DNA of 45,555 nt, taken from positions 94,039 to 139,593 of the forward strand of contig CADBDE010000003.1 in NCBI GenBank assembly GCA_902793375.1. The letters run 5' to 3'. Positions 8,108 through 16,868 of this stretch are shown here, in pieces. The position numbers and the translations under genes were made by a program. Source of the stretch: an uncultured Erysipelotrichaceae bacterium. Lineage in GTDB: Bacteria > Bacillota_I > Bacilli_A > RF39 > UBA660. Every line of letters begins with the position of its first letter. Positions within the stretch are counted from its first letter, which is position 1. The notes below the pieces were generated by a model. That model was not told the DNA's origin. It searched no databases and worked only from the letters and a program-made list of their open reading frames with translations.

Positions 8108-8662
8108 TTATCTTTTCATTGGATTTTCTAATGAGTGCTCTTGTTCTATTAATGGCTCTAAAGGAATAATTCTATTATTATTTTTTTCTAATTCTTGTTT
8201 ATAAAAATCAATGAATCTTCTTGGAATAGTCCAAATGATATTTGCCTCTTTTTCAAATACTTCATCATAGCTGCTATGCCCAATTACAACTAATTCCTCT
8301 TTTCTTGGTATACTATGATGTCTTTGTCCATAACATCCTCCAAAATTCATTTTATCAAAATAAAATTGTTTCATCATAATATCCTTAATTTCTAAATCAT
8401 CACTCAAAGATCTTAAATATGGTAATTCACAAATTAGACATCTAATCTCAAATGGTTTACCATCCCCAATAGCATAACCTTGTAAATGATTTTTTCCATA
8501 ATGTCTTAATTCTTGATAAATATCACTTTCTGTTACAACACTCATTAATTTTTTTACCTCTATAAGATCTTTATCAAATGGATTTTCATCCCATCTAGAT
8601 GTATTAGTTCTATGAGCAAAATAAGTCCATCCTTCAGGGATCATTATACAATCTTTATTCAT
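8108..8662 (-). CDS. Uncharacterised 184-residue cytoplasmic protein
   Basis: I do not recognise the family. There is no signal peptide or membrane helix. Notable clusters are EGWTYFAHRTNTSRWDENPF near the N-terminus, YGKNHLQGYAIGDGKPFEIRCLICELPYL in the middle, and FGGCYGQRHHSIPRKEEL, which has conserved-looking Cys, Gln, Arg and His residues that could form an active site or a metal site. The start ATG 8662 is preceded by AAAAGGA. It begins 13 bases after the stop of the S41 protease gene, so the two are probably one operon. Confidence 0.65.
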   Translation of the reverse strand: MNKDCIMIPEGWTYFAHRTNTSRWDENPFDKDLIEVKKLMSVVTESDIYQELRHYGKNHLQGYAIGDGKPFEIRCLICELPYLRSLSDDLEIKDIMMKQFYFDKMNFGGCYGQRHHSIPRKEELVVIGHSSYDEVFEKEANIIWTIPRRFIDFYKQELEKNNNRIIPLEPLIEQEHSLENPMKR

Positions 8663-8675
8663 AAAGAATCCTTTT

Positions 8676-9920
8676 TTAATAAGTTAACACTTCAAGCGCT
8701 TTGTCTAATACTACATCTGATTCACAAGATTCTTCTTCACATTTTATTTCAATTGTTGGAGTTATTCCAACTTCTTCAATTTTATTTTTCTTAGAAGTAA
8801 CCCACTCTTTTGATGAGTACATAATATTTCTTCCATTTGCTAAAGGAATCATATTTTGAGATAATCCTTTTCCAAATGTTTTTGTTCCAATTACTGGAAT
8901 ATTCAAATTTTCACTTAATGCTGATGCTAGTAATTCACCACTATGAATAGTTCCTTCATTTACAACAACTACAGTTGGAATAGTTATTTCTCTTTTTTCT
9001 TTATTAATTACTTCTTCATATTTACCATTATTATAATTATGATATATTATTGAATCTTTTTCTAAGAATAAAGATGCTATTTTAGAAGCCACTTCAAGTT
9101 TTCCATCTTGATTACATCTTAAATCAATTACTATTCCATCTATATCTTTTTCTGCTTCTTTATAATACTTATAGAATTGATCATAAGTATTATCAGCAAA
9201 ATTGTCTATTTTAAATACTCCAATTGTTTTACCATTTTTCTCTTGACTATAATAATAAACTGATTCAATATTAACTAAGTCTAATTCAAATTCCTTTTTA
9301 ATAGTTTCATCATTTCTTAATAATTCTAATTCAATTTTTTTACCTTTTTTATATGCACTAATAGTATTAGAAAAATCATTATAATTGCTTGAATTATATT
9401 CTACACCATCCATTTTTAATATAACATCCCCAGCTTGGATACCATTTTTTTCTGCTGGAGAATCTTTAATAGTAGATTGAATAAATATTTGTCCAGCTTC
9501 GTTAACGTAAATATTTATACCAATTCCAACAAAACTACCTTCATTTGCTTTTTCATAATCAATTATTGCATTTTTATCATCATTTATATATGCATATCTA
9601 TCATTTAGTCCACTTATTAAGCCTGATAATGAAGAAAACAACAAATTGTTTTTTGATGTTGTCTTATAAGAATTTTCTCTTATTTCATTATAAACTTCAT
9701 CAAACTCTTTCAAACCTTTTTTACTGTCACAAAAATGACGAGTAACTATACTTCCTACACCTACTCCAATTATCATAGATAAGATCATTACAATAATTGT
9801 TTCTTTTGAATTATATGTTTTTTCTTTGATTTTACTTTCCTTTACAATTTTTTCTTCTTTTACTTTTTTTGAAATTATTTTTCTTGGCTTTTTAGTTTCT
9901 TTTTTAACTTCTTTTGCCAT
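8676..9920 (-). CDS. S41 family C-terminal processing peptidase (CtpA-like)
   Basis: The start is ATG 9920, preceded by GAGGTGA; a longer frame to 9959 lacks a site. The 414-residue protein has a Lys-rich cytoplasmic N-terminus, one membrane helix (about residues 40-60), a linker, a PDZ domain (about 120-200: GIGINIYV, IKDSPAEKNGIQAGDVILKMDGV) and an S41 peptidase domain with IDLRCNQDGKLEVAS, TIHSGELLASAL (catalytic Ser, about 327) and GTKTFGKGLSQ (catalytic Lys, about 351), the expected Ser-Lys pair and spacing. It is a membrane-anchored extracytoplasmic protease that would cut exported or membrane proteins at their C-termini. Followed at 13 bases by the 184-residue protein gene. Confidence 0.9.
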   Translation of the reverse strand: MAKEVKKETKKPRKIISKKVKEEKIVKESKIKEKTYNSKETIIVMILSMIIGVGVGSIVTRHFCDSKKGLKEFDEVYNEIRENSYKTTSKNNLLFSSLSGLISGLNDRYAYINDDKNAIIDYEKANEGSFVGIGINIYVNEAGQIFIQSTIKDSPAEKNGIQAGDVILKMDGVEYNSSNYNDFSNTISAYKKGKKIELELLRNDETIKKEFELDLVNIESVYYYSQEKNGKTIGVFKIDNFADNTYDQFYKYYKEAEKDIDGIVIDLRCNQDGKLEVASKIASLFLEKDSIIYHNYNNGKYEEVINKEKREITIPTVVVVNEGTIHSGELLASALSENLNIPVIGTKTFGKGLSQNMIPLANGRNIMYSSKEWVTSKKNKIEEVGITPTIEIKCEEESCESDVVLDKALEVLTY

Positions 9921-9966
9921 ATATTTCACCTCTATTATAATTCTATCACAATAATTCAATAAAAAA

Positions 9967-9989
9967 AGTAAAACAATATATGTTTTACT
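9967..9989 (-). terminator. Terminator of the 171-residue membrane protein gene
   Basis: AGTAAAACA and TGTTTTACT form a 9-bp stem around ATATA, followed on the minus strand by a run of seven T. Confidence 0.8.
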
Positions 9990-9998
9990 CTACTTTAC

Positions 9999-10511
9999 TT
10001 ATTGAACTGTAAACAATTCATTCTTGATTTGTTCTACTCCAATTGCTTTAGATATTCCTTGTCCGCCTTCTACTTTCATAAGTGTTCCATTAACTACCTT
10101 CAAAGTATCTTCTGAATTAATATTTACAAAAGAAGCATCCTCTACAACATATTTAGAATTAAATTTTTTACTTAAATCAACAACATACAATTTTGAAGTA
10201 TTTACATTTTCTCTAAAAAGTGTATATATATCAGAATACTTGTATGAATCTTTAGCATCAAAATCATAGAACAATACATAATATGAGCCTTCTTCACGTT
10301 TAAATGAATTACCTGCTAATATTTCTACATTTTGAATTTGCGTATCTTTCTTTTTACTTCCAAAAGATATTTCACCAGATGCAATCGCAAATATTAGATA
10401 GAATGCTCCAAGAATTAATATAACTAATCCAAGCATTTTAATCATTCTCATCATTTCATCAGAATCACTTGAATAACTATTTACTTTTTTAATTTTATTT
10501 TTTTTACTCAT
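9999..10511 (-). CDS. Membrane-anchored protein with a thioredoxin-like region lacking CxxC
   Basis: The start is ATG 10511 with GGTGATT before it; a TTG twelve bases upstream would overlap that site. The protein (170 residues) has a basic N-terminus, one membrane helix (about 28-50) and an outside domain with alternating strands and helices: YYVLFYDFDAKD, a helix, KLYVVDLSKKF, TLKVVNGTLMKVEGG and a final helix EQIKNELFTV. The strand order and the TLKVVNGTLMKV hairpin recall the thioredoxin fold, but the active-site CxxC is missing and the protein has no Cys at all. The fold call is inference. A 30-base gap separates it from the transglutaminase-like gene upstream. Confidence 0.6.
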   Translation of the reverse strand: MSKKNKIKKVNSYSSDSDEMMRMIKMLGLVILILGAFYLIFAIASGEISFGSKKKDTQIQNVEILAGNSFKREEGSYYVLFYDFDAKDSYKYSDIYTLFRENVNTSKLYVVDLSKKFNSKYVVEDASFVNINSEDTLKVVNGTLMKVEGGQGISKAIGVEQIKNELFTVQ

Positions 10512-10540
10512 AATAATCACCAAAAAAATTATAACACGTT

Positions 10541-11572
10541 CTATAAAACAATGCTACCTTTTTCCCTTTTCTTTACTAATACTTTTTTTTCATCTTTGTT
10601 ATTACATTCAATTCCATAGTCCCTAATATTATCCTTTGTTGCTTTAAACATATGTCCATTTATAATTACAACAAAGAAATCATTAAGTTGAACACGTTTT
10701 CCTTCATTAACAAATTCTTCATAAAAATGTTCTTCCTTTTGAATTTGTTCTTCACTTTTCTCAAATTGTACTTCTTTATATTCATCATTTGGAAGAATAA
10801 TAAACTTTCTTTCTTTTGTATCTATTTTTTCATAAAATGGATATCTTCCAACATATTTAGATAACTCATCATATGCGAATGCACAATGAGAATAATCTAA
10901 TATATAACCTTCATAATCATTTTCTTCTGTTTCATCAAAAACTACATTAAATGCATGAGTAGTATCCATACAATAAAATACAGGAATCTTAAATATACTT
11001 AACAAATTACTAGCTATTAAAGCATATTCAGTACATTGTGCACTTCCTGTACCATAAAAATCTTTAATACTATGTTCTTTAATTGGTTCATAAAAAACAT
11101 AATCTTCTTTTAATAATAACTTATGCATTTGCACTCTATTCTTAGGTTCAAAATAATTATCAAAAAGCTTTCTACTAAAGCCATTAATTAAAGAAACTAA
11201 ATCAAATATATCTTCTATATCCCAATCTTTAACATACTTAATAAAATCATATACATAACTGTCATCATCAACATAATAATAATATCCACAATTTGAATCA
11301 AAAGTAAATTGTTTACCACATGCTATTCCATATACAATTTTTGTTCCTAAAGGAATATAACCATCCCAAAAAGGAACACTAAAACTATATCTTTCTTTTT
11401 TATTTGGATCAAAATCACATTCTTTTCTATTTATTTCTGATTTTGTTCCAATTAATCCTCTATAACCATTTAATTCTTTCGATTCTTTTGTGGCTTCTTT
11501 AATTAATTTTTTAGTAAGCCAGTATAATTGTTCATCATCTTTACATTTTTTAATTCTTTCAACCACTTCCAT
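10541..11572 (-). CDS. Transglutaminase-like cysteine protease/peptidase fold protein
   Basis: The 343-residue protein carries the papain-like transglutaminase core triad in order: Cys in GSAQCTEYALIASNLL (about residue 180), His in MDTTHAFNVVF (about 206) and Asp in GYILDYSHCAF (about 228). No signal peptide or membrane helix is seen. The C-terminal part (after about 250) is charged and contains an RVQLNDFFVVIINGHMFKA strand segment. Bacterial members of this fold are usually cysteine peptidases or ligases of unknown substrate. ATG 11572 has a GGTGG-type site. Probably in one transcript with the 170-residue membrane protein that follows. Confidence 0.7.
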   Translation of the reverse strand: MEVVERIKKCKDDEQLYWLTKKLIKEATKESKELNGYRGLIGTKSEINRKECDFDPNKKERYSFSVPFWDGYIPLGTKIVYGIACGKQFTFDSNCGYYYYVDDDSYVYDFIKYVKDWDIEDIFDLVSLINGFSRKLFDNYFEPKNRVQMHKLLLKEDYVFYEPIKEHSIKDFYGTGSAQCTEYALIASNLLSIFKIPVFYCMDTTHAFNVVFDETEENDYEGYILDYSHCAFAYDELSKYVGRYPFYEKIDTKERKFIILPNDEYKEVQFEKSEEQIQKEEHFYEEFVNEGKRVQLNDFFVVIINGHMFKATKDNIRDYGIECNNKDEKKVLVKKREKGSIVL

Positions 11573-11629
11573 AAAAAACCACCCATATAACTATTTATTA
11601 TAATATAAAAATACAAAAATGAAACAAAA

Positions 11630-11651
11630 AAATAGAGATTTCTCTCTATTT
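11630..11651 (-). terminator. Terminator of the LolA-like lipoprotein gene
   Basis: AAATAGAGA and TCTCTATTT form a perfect 9-bp stem over a 4-base loop at the stop codon, then seven T on the minus strand. Confidence 0.8.
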
Positions 11652-12638
11652 CATTATAGGTATAGTGCTAATTGAATTAGCAATTTCTAAAAGTTCAGTT
11701 TTATTCATTACATCTGATACTAAATAGTATTCTATTCCTCCACTAGTCCAATTGAGTGAATTATCTGTTATAGCTCCAACAGTATCATTTAAGAAATATG
11801 GTTCACCAAAGATAGGTATTATTGAAAAATCTTTATCAATATTAGCAGTTTCTTCTACTAATAAGAATGGTTTTTCTCCATCAAAAGTAAGAATAATTCT
11901 CTCTCCATTATCTTTAACTACTTTTTCTTCATGAGTTAGTACAGTACCATTTGGAACATATAGTGGATATATTATATTATCTATTGACGCAGTTTTCTCA
12001 TCTTGTTCTGGTGTTTCTATATCTGATACTATACTATCTAAGTCAAAGAAATCATCATCAAACTTTGGATTATCATCAATCTTATCAAAAGTCATTTTCA
12101 TTTCTATAACATCTTTGTCATTTAATACTTCTATTTTTTCTATATTAGCATCTTTATCAACATATATTTTTTGTTTAACTAAATCAATATTATTTGGATA
12201 ATTTACTTTAGTAGTAATAACATATTTATTATCATTTTCTGTTACTTCTTTTTCAGAATCATTATTAATATCATTTAGAATAGAACTAAAAATATATATT
12301 TGAGAATTATTAAGTGGCCAATTACTTTGAAATTTAAAACTCTTATTTAAAGCAGGAGTAATTACATACACTTCATCATTACTCTTAAGTATTATTTGTT
12401 CATGTCCATTTGATTTATTAATAATACTTACTCTATAATTATCTTTTTCCTTATATGAAACATTAACATCATAATTATAGGTATCTTCATTATTTGAAAT
12501 TGATAAGACGCCTTGTATTGTATATTTTGATAAATCACTTAACTTCTTATCTAGTTTTTTTACTATATCATTACTTCCTTTTGAACATCCAATAAATAAA
12601 ATTGAAATCATTAACACTAATAATAATCTTTTTTTCAT
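11646..12638 (-). CDS. LolA/GerS-fold lipoprotein with C-terminal DUF4367-like domain
   Basis: The 330-residue protein has a classic lipoprotein signal with Cys in LFIGCSKG (residue 18). Residues about 25-205 form the half-barrel pattern of LolA/RseB-type proteins: YTIQGVLSI, YDVNVSYKEKDNYRVSIIN, EQIILKSNDEVYVITPALN and VKQKIYVDKDANIEKIEVLND. Residues about 225-330 (GTVLTHEEKVV, LLVEETANID, NWTSGGIEYYLVS, LLEIANSI) resemble the DUF4367 domain often found on such sigma-factor-related or sporulation lipoproteins. It is anchored on the outer face of the membrane and likely binds a lipid or senses envelope state; function is inferred. ATG 12638 has AAAAGGAG. Monocistronic. Confidence 0.7.
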   Translation of the reverse strand: MKKRLLLVLMISILFIGCSKGSNDIVKKLDKKLSDLSKYTIQGVLSISNNEDTYNYDVNVSYKEKDNYRVSIINKSNGHEQIILKSNDEVYVITPALNKSFKFQSNWPLNNSQIYIFSSILNDINNDSEKEVTENDNKYVITTKVNYPNNIDLVKQKIYVDKDANIEKIEVLNDKDVIEMKMTFDKIDDNPKFDDDFFDLDSIVSDIETPEQDEKTASIDNIIYPLYVPNGTVLTHEEKVVKDNGERIILTFDGEKPFLLVEETANIDKDFSIIPIFGEPYFLNDTVGAITDNSLNWTSGGIEYYLVSDVMNKTELLEIANSISTIPIMK

Positions 12639-12736
12639 TATTAACTCCTTTTCTCAATTAATTATATTTATATTTTTATTTATTATTACGAATATTTAAA
12701 TAATTTATGGATACCATAATAATAAAAGGAGGTAAT

Positions 12737-12958
12737 ATGAGAATACTTCAAAAAATTGCCCTAGTATTAACAATTATTGGTGCACTAAACTGGGGAATGG
12801 TTGGTTTATTTCAAATAGATTTAGTAGCTTCTTTATTCAATGGAAGTGATGAAATCATTTCTAGAATAATATATACTATAATAGCTATAGCAGGAATTAT
12901 AAACATTGGTCTATTACTTGAACCAATGGATAATGAAAATGAAAAAATGCACAGATAA
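12737..12958 (+). CDS. DUF378 family small membrane protein
   Basis: The start is ATG 12737, directly behind AAAGGAGGT (12726-12733); an in-frame ATG at 12707 has no site. The 73-residue protein has the two membrane helices and the hallmark GALNWGMVGLFQIDLVA of DUF378 proteins (about residues 20-36), then IYTIIAIAGIINI. Function is unknown for the family. It is the only plus-strand gene in the first 24.7 kb and converges on cdaR, sharing a bidirectional terminator with it. Confidence 0.9.
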   Translation: MRILQKIALVLTIIGALNWGMVGLFQIDLVASLFNGSDEIISRIIYTIIAIAGIINIGLLLEPMDNENEKMHR

Positions 12959-12970
12959 TGTGCATTTTTT
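12941..12970. terminator. Bidirectional terminator between DUF378 gene and cdaR
   Basis: AAAAAATGCACA and TGTGCATTTTTT form a perfect 12-bp stem with a GATAA loop, so both strands read hairpin plus U-tract. It covers the end of the convergent genes. Confidence 0.9.
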
Positions 12971-14325
12971 TAACCTAATTTTGTAATTCTAACTTTGATT
13001 TCTTTTACTCTCGGTGAATAAGTCACTGTAGAATTATCTCCTCTTGCTTTTACTTCAACAGAATGTTCTCCTGCCCCTAATCCTTTTAGATCTACATAAG
13101 CGTAAATTGTTGCAGGCTCAATACTATCAACAGCTTCCTTGCTTCCATTTACAATAATTGTTGCAGTTCTATTTTGTTCACCAATAACTTGAACACTATA
13201 TCCATCTGGAACATTATCCGCATTAATTGGAACATTTTCTATATCACGTGATACTATGTCACCAATTTCTACTTTAACATTTATTGTTTTTTCACTTATT
13301 TCTCTTACTCCAGTTGGTTTAGTTAAGTTAATACTATAAGTTTTGTTTTCTTTTAATCCTGTAACATCTACAACAACAGGTAAACTATCAATAGCATTTA
13401 TAGATTCTTGGTTACCATAAATAGTTACTTTTTCAACAGATGGAGTAATAGTTTTTATAGCAACACCTTCAAGTTCTCCATCAAGAGATATTTTAATTGG
13501 AACTTCTTTCTTAGGAGAAGATATTTTCAATGTTGCATTTACAGTAGATGGAACTATTTCTACATTTAATTTATTTCCTTCATCATCATATGCAATTAAA
13601 GGTATTTCTTCAAGAGTTGTTGTTCCTTCTTTAATATTACTTAATTTGTTCATATCTACTATTGCTTTTACTGTTGCTACTTCATCAAGTCTATGAGAAG
13701 CACCTTTAACAATTACATCATCACGATCAAGTACAATTCCTTCAATATTTAATTTAGAATCCAAACTTTCTTTATGAATTATATCGGAAGAAACTTCTTT
13801 AGTAATAGATATCTTATCATATATTCTAATGTTTACTGATGAAGGATCTACTTTATATTCTACTGATGAAACTTTTTGTTCATATTTAAATCCAACTGAA
13901 TAGTTTCCTGGAGTATAACCAGTAAGGTCAAGTGTAACACCATTTAATGGGTATTGTTTTGCTAGATATACATCCATTTTTCTACCAACTAAAGTTACAT
14001 CTACTTCTTCAGGTACTCCCTCAACTACATATAATGCTTCATTATAATTAACATTAACTTTTTGATTGTATAAAACTTCTGCAGAATTATCTATCAATGA
14101 TATATGCTTTTTATCTATTGCATAAAATGTTATTAATGCAAACAATAATGAAATTATTATTAATGACTGTCTATTTGTTAATACTTTTTCAAATTTTGTA
14201 TTTCTATTTGAAAATAATTCTATAATATTAACAAAGAATTTAGTTACTGGTGTAACAACCCATTTATCAAGGAATTTAATTATGGATTTAATAAATTTAA
14301 CAATGTTCTTACTTATTTTCTTCAT
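12970..14325 (-). CDS. cdaR: YbbR-domain protein CdaR, regulator of c-di-AMP synthesis
   Basis: The start is ATG 14325 with GAGGAAG before it, giving a 17-base overlap with the end of cdaA; a longer frame exists but has no site. The ~451-residue protein has a basic N-terminus, one membrane helix (about residues 54-72) and then a series of four YbbR repeats outside the membrane, each with a strand pattern like VDVTLVGRKMDV, DRDDVIVKGASHRL, VEKVTIYGNQESI and RTATIIVNGSKEAV. In Bacillota CdaR is encoded next to CdaA and modulates its activity. Gene order, overlap and repeats all fit this. Confidence 0.92.
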   Translation of the reverse strand: MKKISKNIVKFIKSIIKFLDKWVVTPVTKFFVNIIELFSNRNTKFEKVLTNRQSLIIISLLFALITFYAIDKKHISLIDNSAEVLYNQKVNVNYNEALYVVEGVPEEVDVTLVGRKMDVYLAKQYPLNGVTLDLTGYTPGNYSVGFKYEQKVSSVEYKVDPSSVNIRIYDKISITKEVSSDIIHKESLDSKLNIEGIVLDRDDVIVKGASHRLDEVATVKAIVDMNKLSNIKEGTTTLEEIPLIAYDDEGNKLNVEIVPSTVNATLKISSPKKEVPIKISLDGELEGVAIKTITPSVEKVTIYGNQESINAIDSLPVVVDVTGLKENKTYSINLTKPTGVREISEKTINVKVEIGDIVSRDIENVPINADNVPDGYSVQVIGEQNRTATIIVNGSKEAVDSIEPATIYAYVDLKGLGAGEHSVEVKARGDNSTVTYSPRVKEIKVRITKLG

Positions 14326-15139
14326 AAATTTCTTCCTCGTCAATCTCATCGCCAATATCTAATTCTTTTTTAGGTCTTAATTCATCAACCAACATCATTC
14401 TAACATCATCAATTGATAAATTATAGAATAATTCTCCCTTTATGGCAATTGATAATCTACCAGTTTCTTCAGATACTATTAAAGCAAGACAGTCAGTTTC
14501 TTCACTAATACCTAAAGCAGCTCTATGTCTAGTTCCTAATCTTTTATTTATTTTTTCACTACCACTTGTAGGGAATACTGCTCCACCACAAGTGATTCTA
14601 TTTCCTTGAATAATTACTCCACCATCATGCATTGGGTTATTTGGGAAAAATAAAGCAATTAATAAGTCACTTGTTAAGTCACCATATATTGGTTTAGCTT
14701 TTGAAATATAATCATTTAAGCTTACATCTCTTTCTATTACAATTAAAGCACCAATCTTTGATTTTCTCAAATAATCCATTGATTGAACTATTTCATAAAT
14801 CATTTTTTCTCTTTCATCAACTGTAAGTACTTTATGTCTTCCTAATAATTGACTTCTTCCTAATTGTTCAAGAACTGATCTTATTTCTGGTTGGAATATT
14901 ATAATTAATGCAAGTGGTCCCCACATAATTATATACTCTAATAACCACCCAATTGTTACTAAATTAAATATATCACTTGCTATTTTTAAGACTACCATTA
15001 TTAATAGTCCTTTGAATAACAAAGTTAATTTAACATTATTTTTGATATTTTTTAATATATAGTAAAAAATTAACCATACAATTAATATATCAACTGCTTT
15101 TGTTAAAGCAGATAATACTGAACTTAATGTTATTGTCAT
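14309..15139 (-). CDS. cdaA: Diadenylate cyclase CdaA
   Basis: The 276-residue protein has three N-terminal membrane helices (within residues 1-85) and a DisA_N domain with the two catalytic motifs PMHDGGVII (DGG, about residue 170) and LGTRHRAALG (RHR, about 202), followed by SEETGRLSIAI. It makes c-di-AMP from two ATP at the inner face of the membrane. ATG 15139 is preceded by AAGGAGG. It is in one operon with the 157-residue membrane protein upstream (18-base gap) and cdaR downstream (overlap). In many Bacillota glmM follows; it is not here. Confidence 0.95.
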   Translation of the reverse strand: MTITLSSVLSALTKAVDILIVWLIFYYILKNIKNNVKLTLLFKGLLIMVVLKIASDIFNLVTIGWLLEYIIMWGPLALIIIFQPEIRSVLEQLGRSQLLGRHKVLTVDEREKMIYEIVQSMDYLRKSKIGALIVIERDVSLNDYISKAKPIYGDLTSDLLIALFFPNNPMHDGGVIIQGNRITCGGAVFPTSGSEKINKRLGTRHRAALGISEETDCLALIVSEETGRLSIAIKGELFYNLSIDDVRMMLVDELRPKKELDIGDEIDEEEIYEENK

Positions 15140-15157
15140 AAATCCTCCTTTGTTTTA

Positions 15158-15631
15158 TTAGTTTGTGCTTGAATTTAATACTAAAGGTTCTTCAACTTTT
15201 TTTTGTTCTACTTGAGGTGGAGTTACTGCAGGTTGAACTACAGCAGGTTGAACTACAGCAGGTTGATCTACACTTGTTTGCGATTTCTCATCACTTGAAT
15301 TAAGTTCCAAAACAGCCGGAACTTCTTCTTGTCCTTCTTTTTTCATAGCATCAACATTATTATTCCCGTTTGCCATAGCACTAATAGGCATTTCGTTAGC
15401 CACTTCTTCATCAACTGATAAAACTTGTTTTGTTTCCATGGCAGCAATTGCTGCTTCTCTACCAGACTCGATATCATAAGTTTTCTTTTCTTTTAATTTT
15501 TTATTTATCTTTTCCCTTTTATTATCTCCAAGAATTCCAAGAACGTAAAAGAAAGCAAAGATACAACCAGCTAAATAAAGCCAGTAAAAAATACCATCGA
15601 AAATATCCCTAAATAATTCCAACACTATCAT
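15158..15631 (-). CDS. Single-pass membrane protein with Pro/Val/Gln repeats, cdaA operon
   Basis: The 157-residue protein starts at ATG 15631 behind AGGTGAAGG. It has one membrane helix (about residues 14-32), a basic stretch, and a long polar tail that is probably disordered, ending in a PAVVQ-type tandem repeat and PPQVEQKKVEEP. No domain is recognised. It is the first gene of a transcript with cdaA (18-base gap) and cdaR, so an accessory part in c-di-AMP signalling or envelope assembly is possible; only position supports that. Confidence 0.65.
   Translation of the reverse strand: MIVLELFRDIFDGIFYWLYLAGCIFAFFYVLGILGDNKREKINKKLKEKKTYDIESGREAAIAAMETKQVLSVDEEVANEMPISAMANGNNNVDAMKKEGQEEVPAVLELNSSDEKSQTSVDQPAVVQPAVVQPAVTPPQVEQKKVEEPLVLNSSTN
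15228..15272 (-). repeat. Three tandem 15-bp repeats inside the cdaA-operon gene
   Basis: GCAGGTTGAACTACA occurs twice without a gap and a third time with one change (GATCTACA). It keeps the frame and encodes the PAVVQ-type tail repeats, so copy number can change by slippage without frameshift. Confidence 0.85.
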
Positions 15632-15695
15632 TAGCCTTCACCTCTATCATAATATATGATACCATTTAAGAGTAAATTTTACAAGATTACAATAA

Positions 15696-15724
15696 AAAAA
15701 ATATAATTAATAATTATATTTTTT
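15696..15724 (-). terminator. Terminator of the aldolase gene
   Basis: AAAAAATATAATTA and ATTATATTTTTT pair over a short loop at the stop codon, A/T only, followed on the minus strand by eight T. Confidence 0.7.
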
Positions 15725-16610
15725 AAGTTATTGAAGCTTCATAGATTTTACTAATCGAATCTCTTAACTTGTTATCAAATTCTTCTTCGGTTTGATTAAC
15801 ATTTAATCCTTCTAGAAGTGCTCTGGAAAAACTTGCAATCATTTTATTATTTAATGCAAGTAATGAACAAGCAACATCATTAGTATATCCACCTGACAAT
15901 GCTACTATTCTTACTACAAAGTCATAATTATTTAAATCAAAATAATAATTTGGAATAGTTGGAATAGTAAATTTAAACATTATTTTATATTCAGGATTCC
16001 AATTTAATAAATGCATTATTATTTCTTCTTTTAGAATTTCTTCACATAACTCTTTATCTTTTGAATTAATATCTACTTCTGGTTCTATAATTGGAACTAA
16101 ATCATTTTCACATATTATTTTAGCAAATTCAAATTGTTGATTAACTACTTGTTTAATTCCTTCCCTATTTGCTTCATAAATAACTGATCTCATCTTTGTT
16201 CCAAAAATATTTTTTTCTTTTGCAGCTTTTAAAGTATCAACAAGTCCTGGAATATCTTTCATAAGTTTTACTCCATTTTCTTGTTCTTTTAGTCCTTTAT
16301 CTACTTTCAAAAAAGAAATAATATTCTTATTTTCCCACAAATAATCAGCAGTATATTTATCTTCTATTTTTGAATTCATTGTTTTTTCAAATAAAATAGT
16401 TCCAAGAATATGCTCACTAGTAAATTCTTTACTTGTTATTACTCTTTTTCTCATTTCGTGAATCAAGTCAAACATTTCTTCTTCACTATTATATTTATCT
16501 TCTCCAATTCCATAAAGTGCTAAAGTTTTAGAACTACTTCCTCCACTTTGATCTAGTGCTGCAACAAATCCCTTTCTTGATTTGGCAATTTCTAATTTTA
16601 AAGTATCCAT
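15723..16610 (-). CDS. fda: Fructose-bisphosphate aldolase, class I
   Basis: The start is ATG 16610, preceded by GGAGGT; an ATG 12 bases upstream is part of that site. The ~295-residue length matches the bacterial class I family typified by staphylococcal FdaA. Signature segments are FVAALDQSGGSSSKTL (about residues 15-30), ILGTILFEKTM, SFLKVDKGL, MRSVIYEANR, VPIIEPEVD, the Schiff-base Lys region KIMFKFTIPT (about 205-214) and ALSGGYTNDVAC with MIASFSRALLEGL near the end (phosphate binding). It cleaves fructose 1,6-bisphosphate to DHAP and glyceraldehyde 3-phosphate in glycolysis, in the cytoplasm. Monocistronic. Confidence 0.93.
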   Translation of the reverse strand: MDTLKLEIAKSRKGFVAALDQSGGSSSKTLALYGIGEDKYNSEEEMFDLIHEMRKRVITSKEFTSEHILGTILFEKTMNSKIEDKYTADYLWENKNIISFLKVDKGLKEQENGVKLMKDIPGLVDTLKAAKEKNIFGTKMRSVIYEANREGIKQVVNQQFEFAKIICENDLVPIIEPEVDINSKDKELCEEILKEEIIMHLLNWNPEYKIMFKFTIPTIPNYYFDLNNYDFVVRIVALSGGYTNDVACSLLALNNKMIASFSRALLEGLNVNQTEEEFDNKLRDSISKIYEASIT

Positions 16611-16648
16611 ATATACCTCCATATAATATATTTTATCTTAAAAAAGAA

Positions 16649-16680
16649 AAAAAGAAATAATTATTGATTATTTTCTTTTT
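16649..16680 (-). terminator. Terminator downstream of the pilin locus
   Basis: AAAAAGAAATAAT pairs with ATTATTTTCTTTTT (one bulged base), followed by T-rich minus-strand sequence. It lies ~265 bases beyond the pilin stop, leaving a long 3' untranslated region that contains the two hairpins at 16869-16909. Confidence 0.6.
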
Positions 16681-16868
16681 ATTTTACAGATAATTATACA
16701 TTTTGATATTGAAAGTTAAATTCATTGATTAATTATGTTATTACTTTTTTCCTAGTTTTTCACTCTTAATTCTTAGTTGTTTCACAAGAAAAGTATTTAA
16801 TTGTTATTTTCATATGTCTTAATAACAAACAAATAACCTTGTTTTAACACTTTTGTTTTGCACTATTC

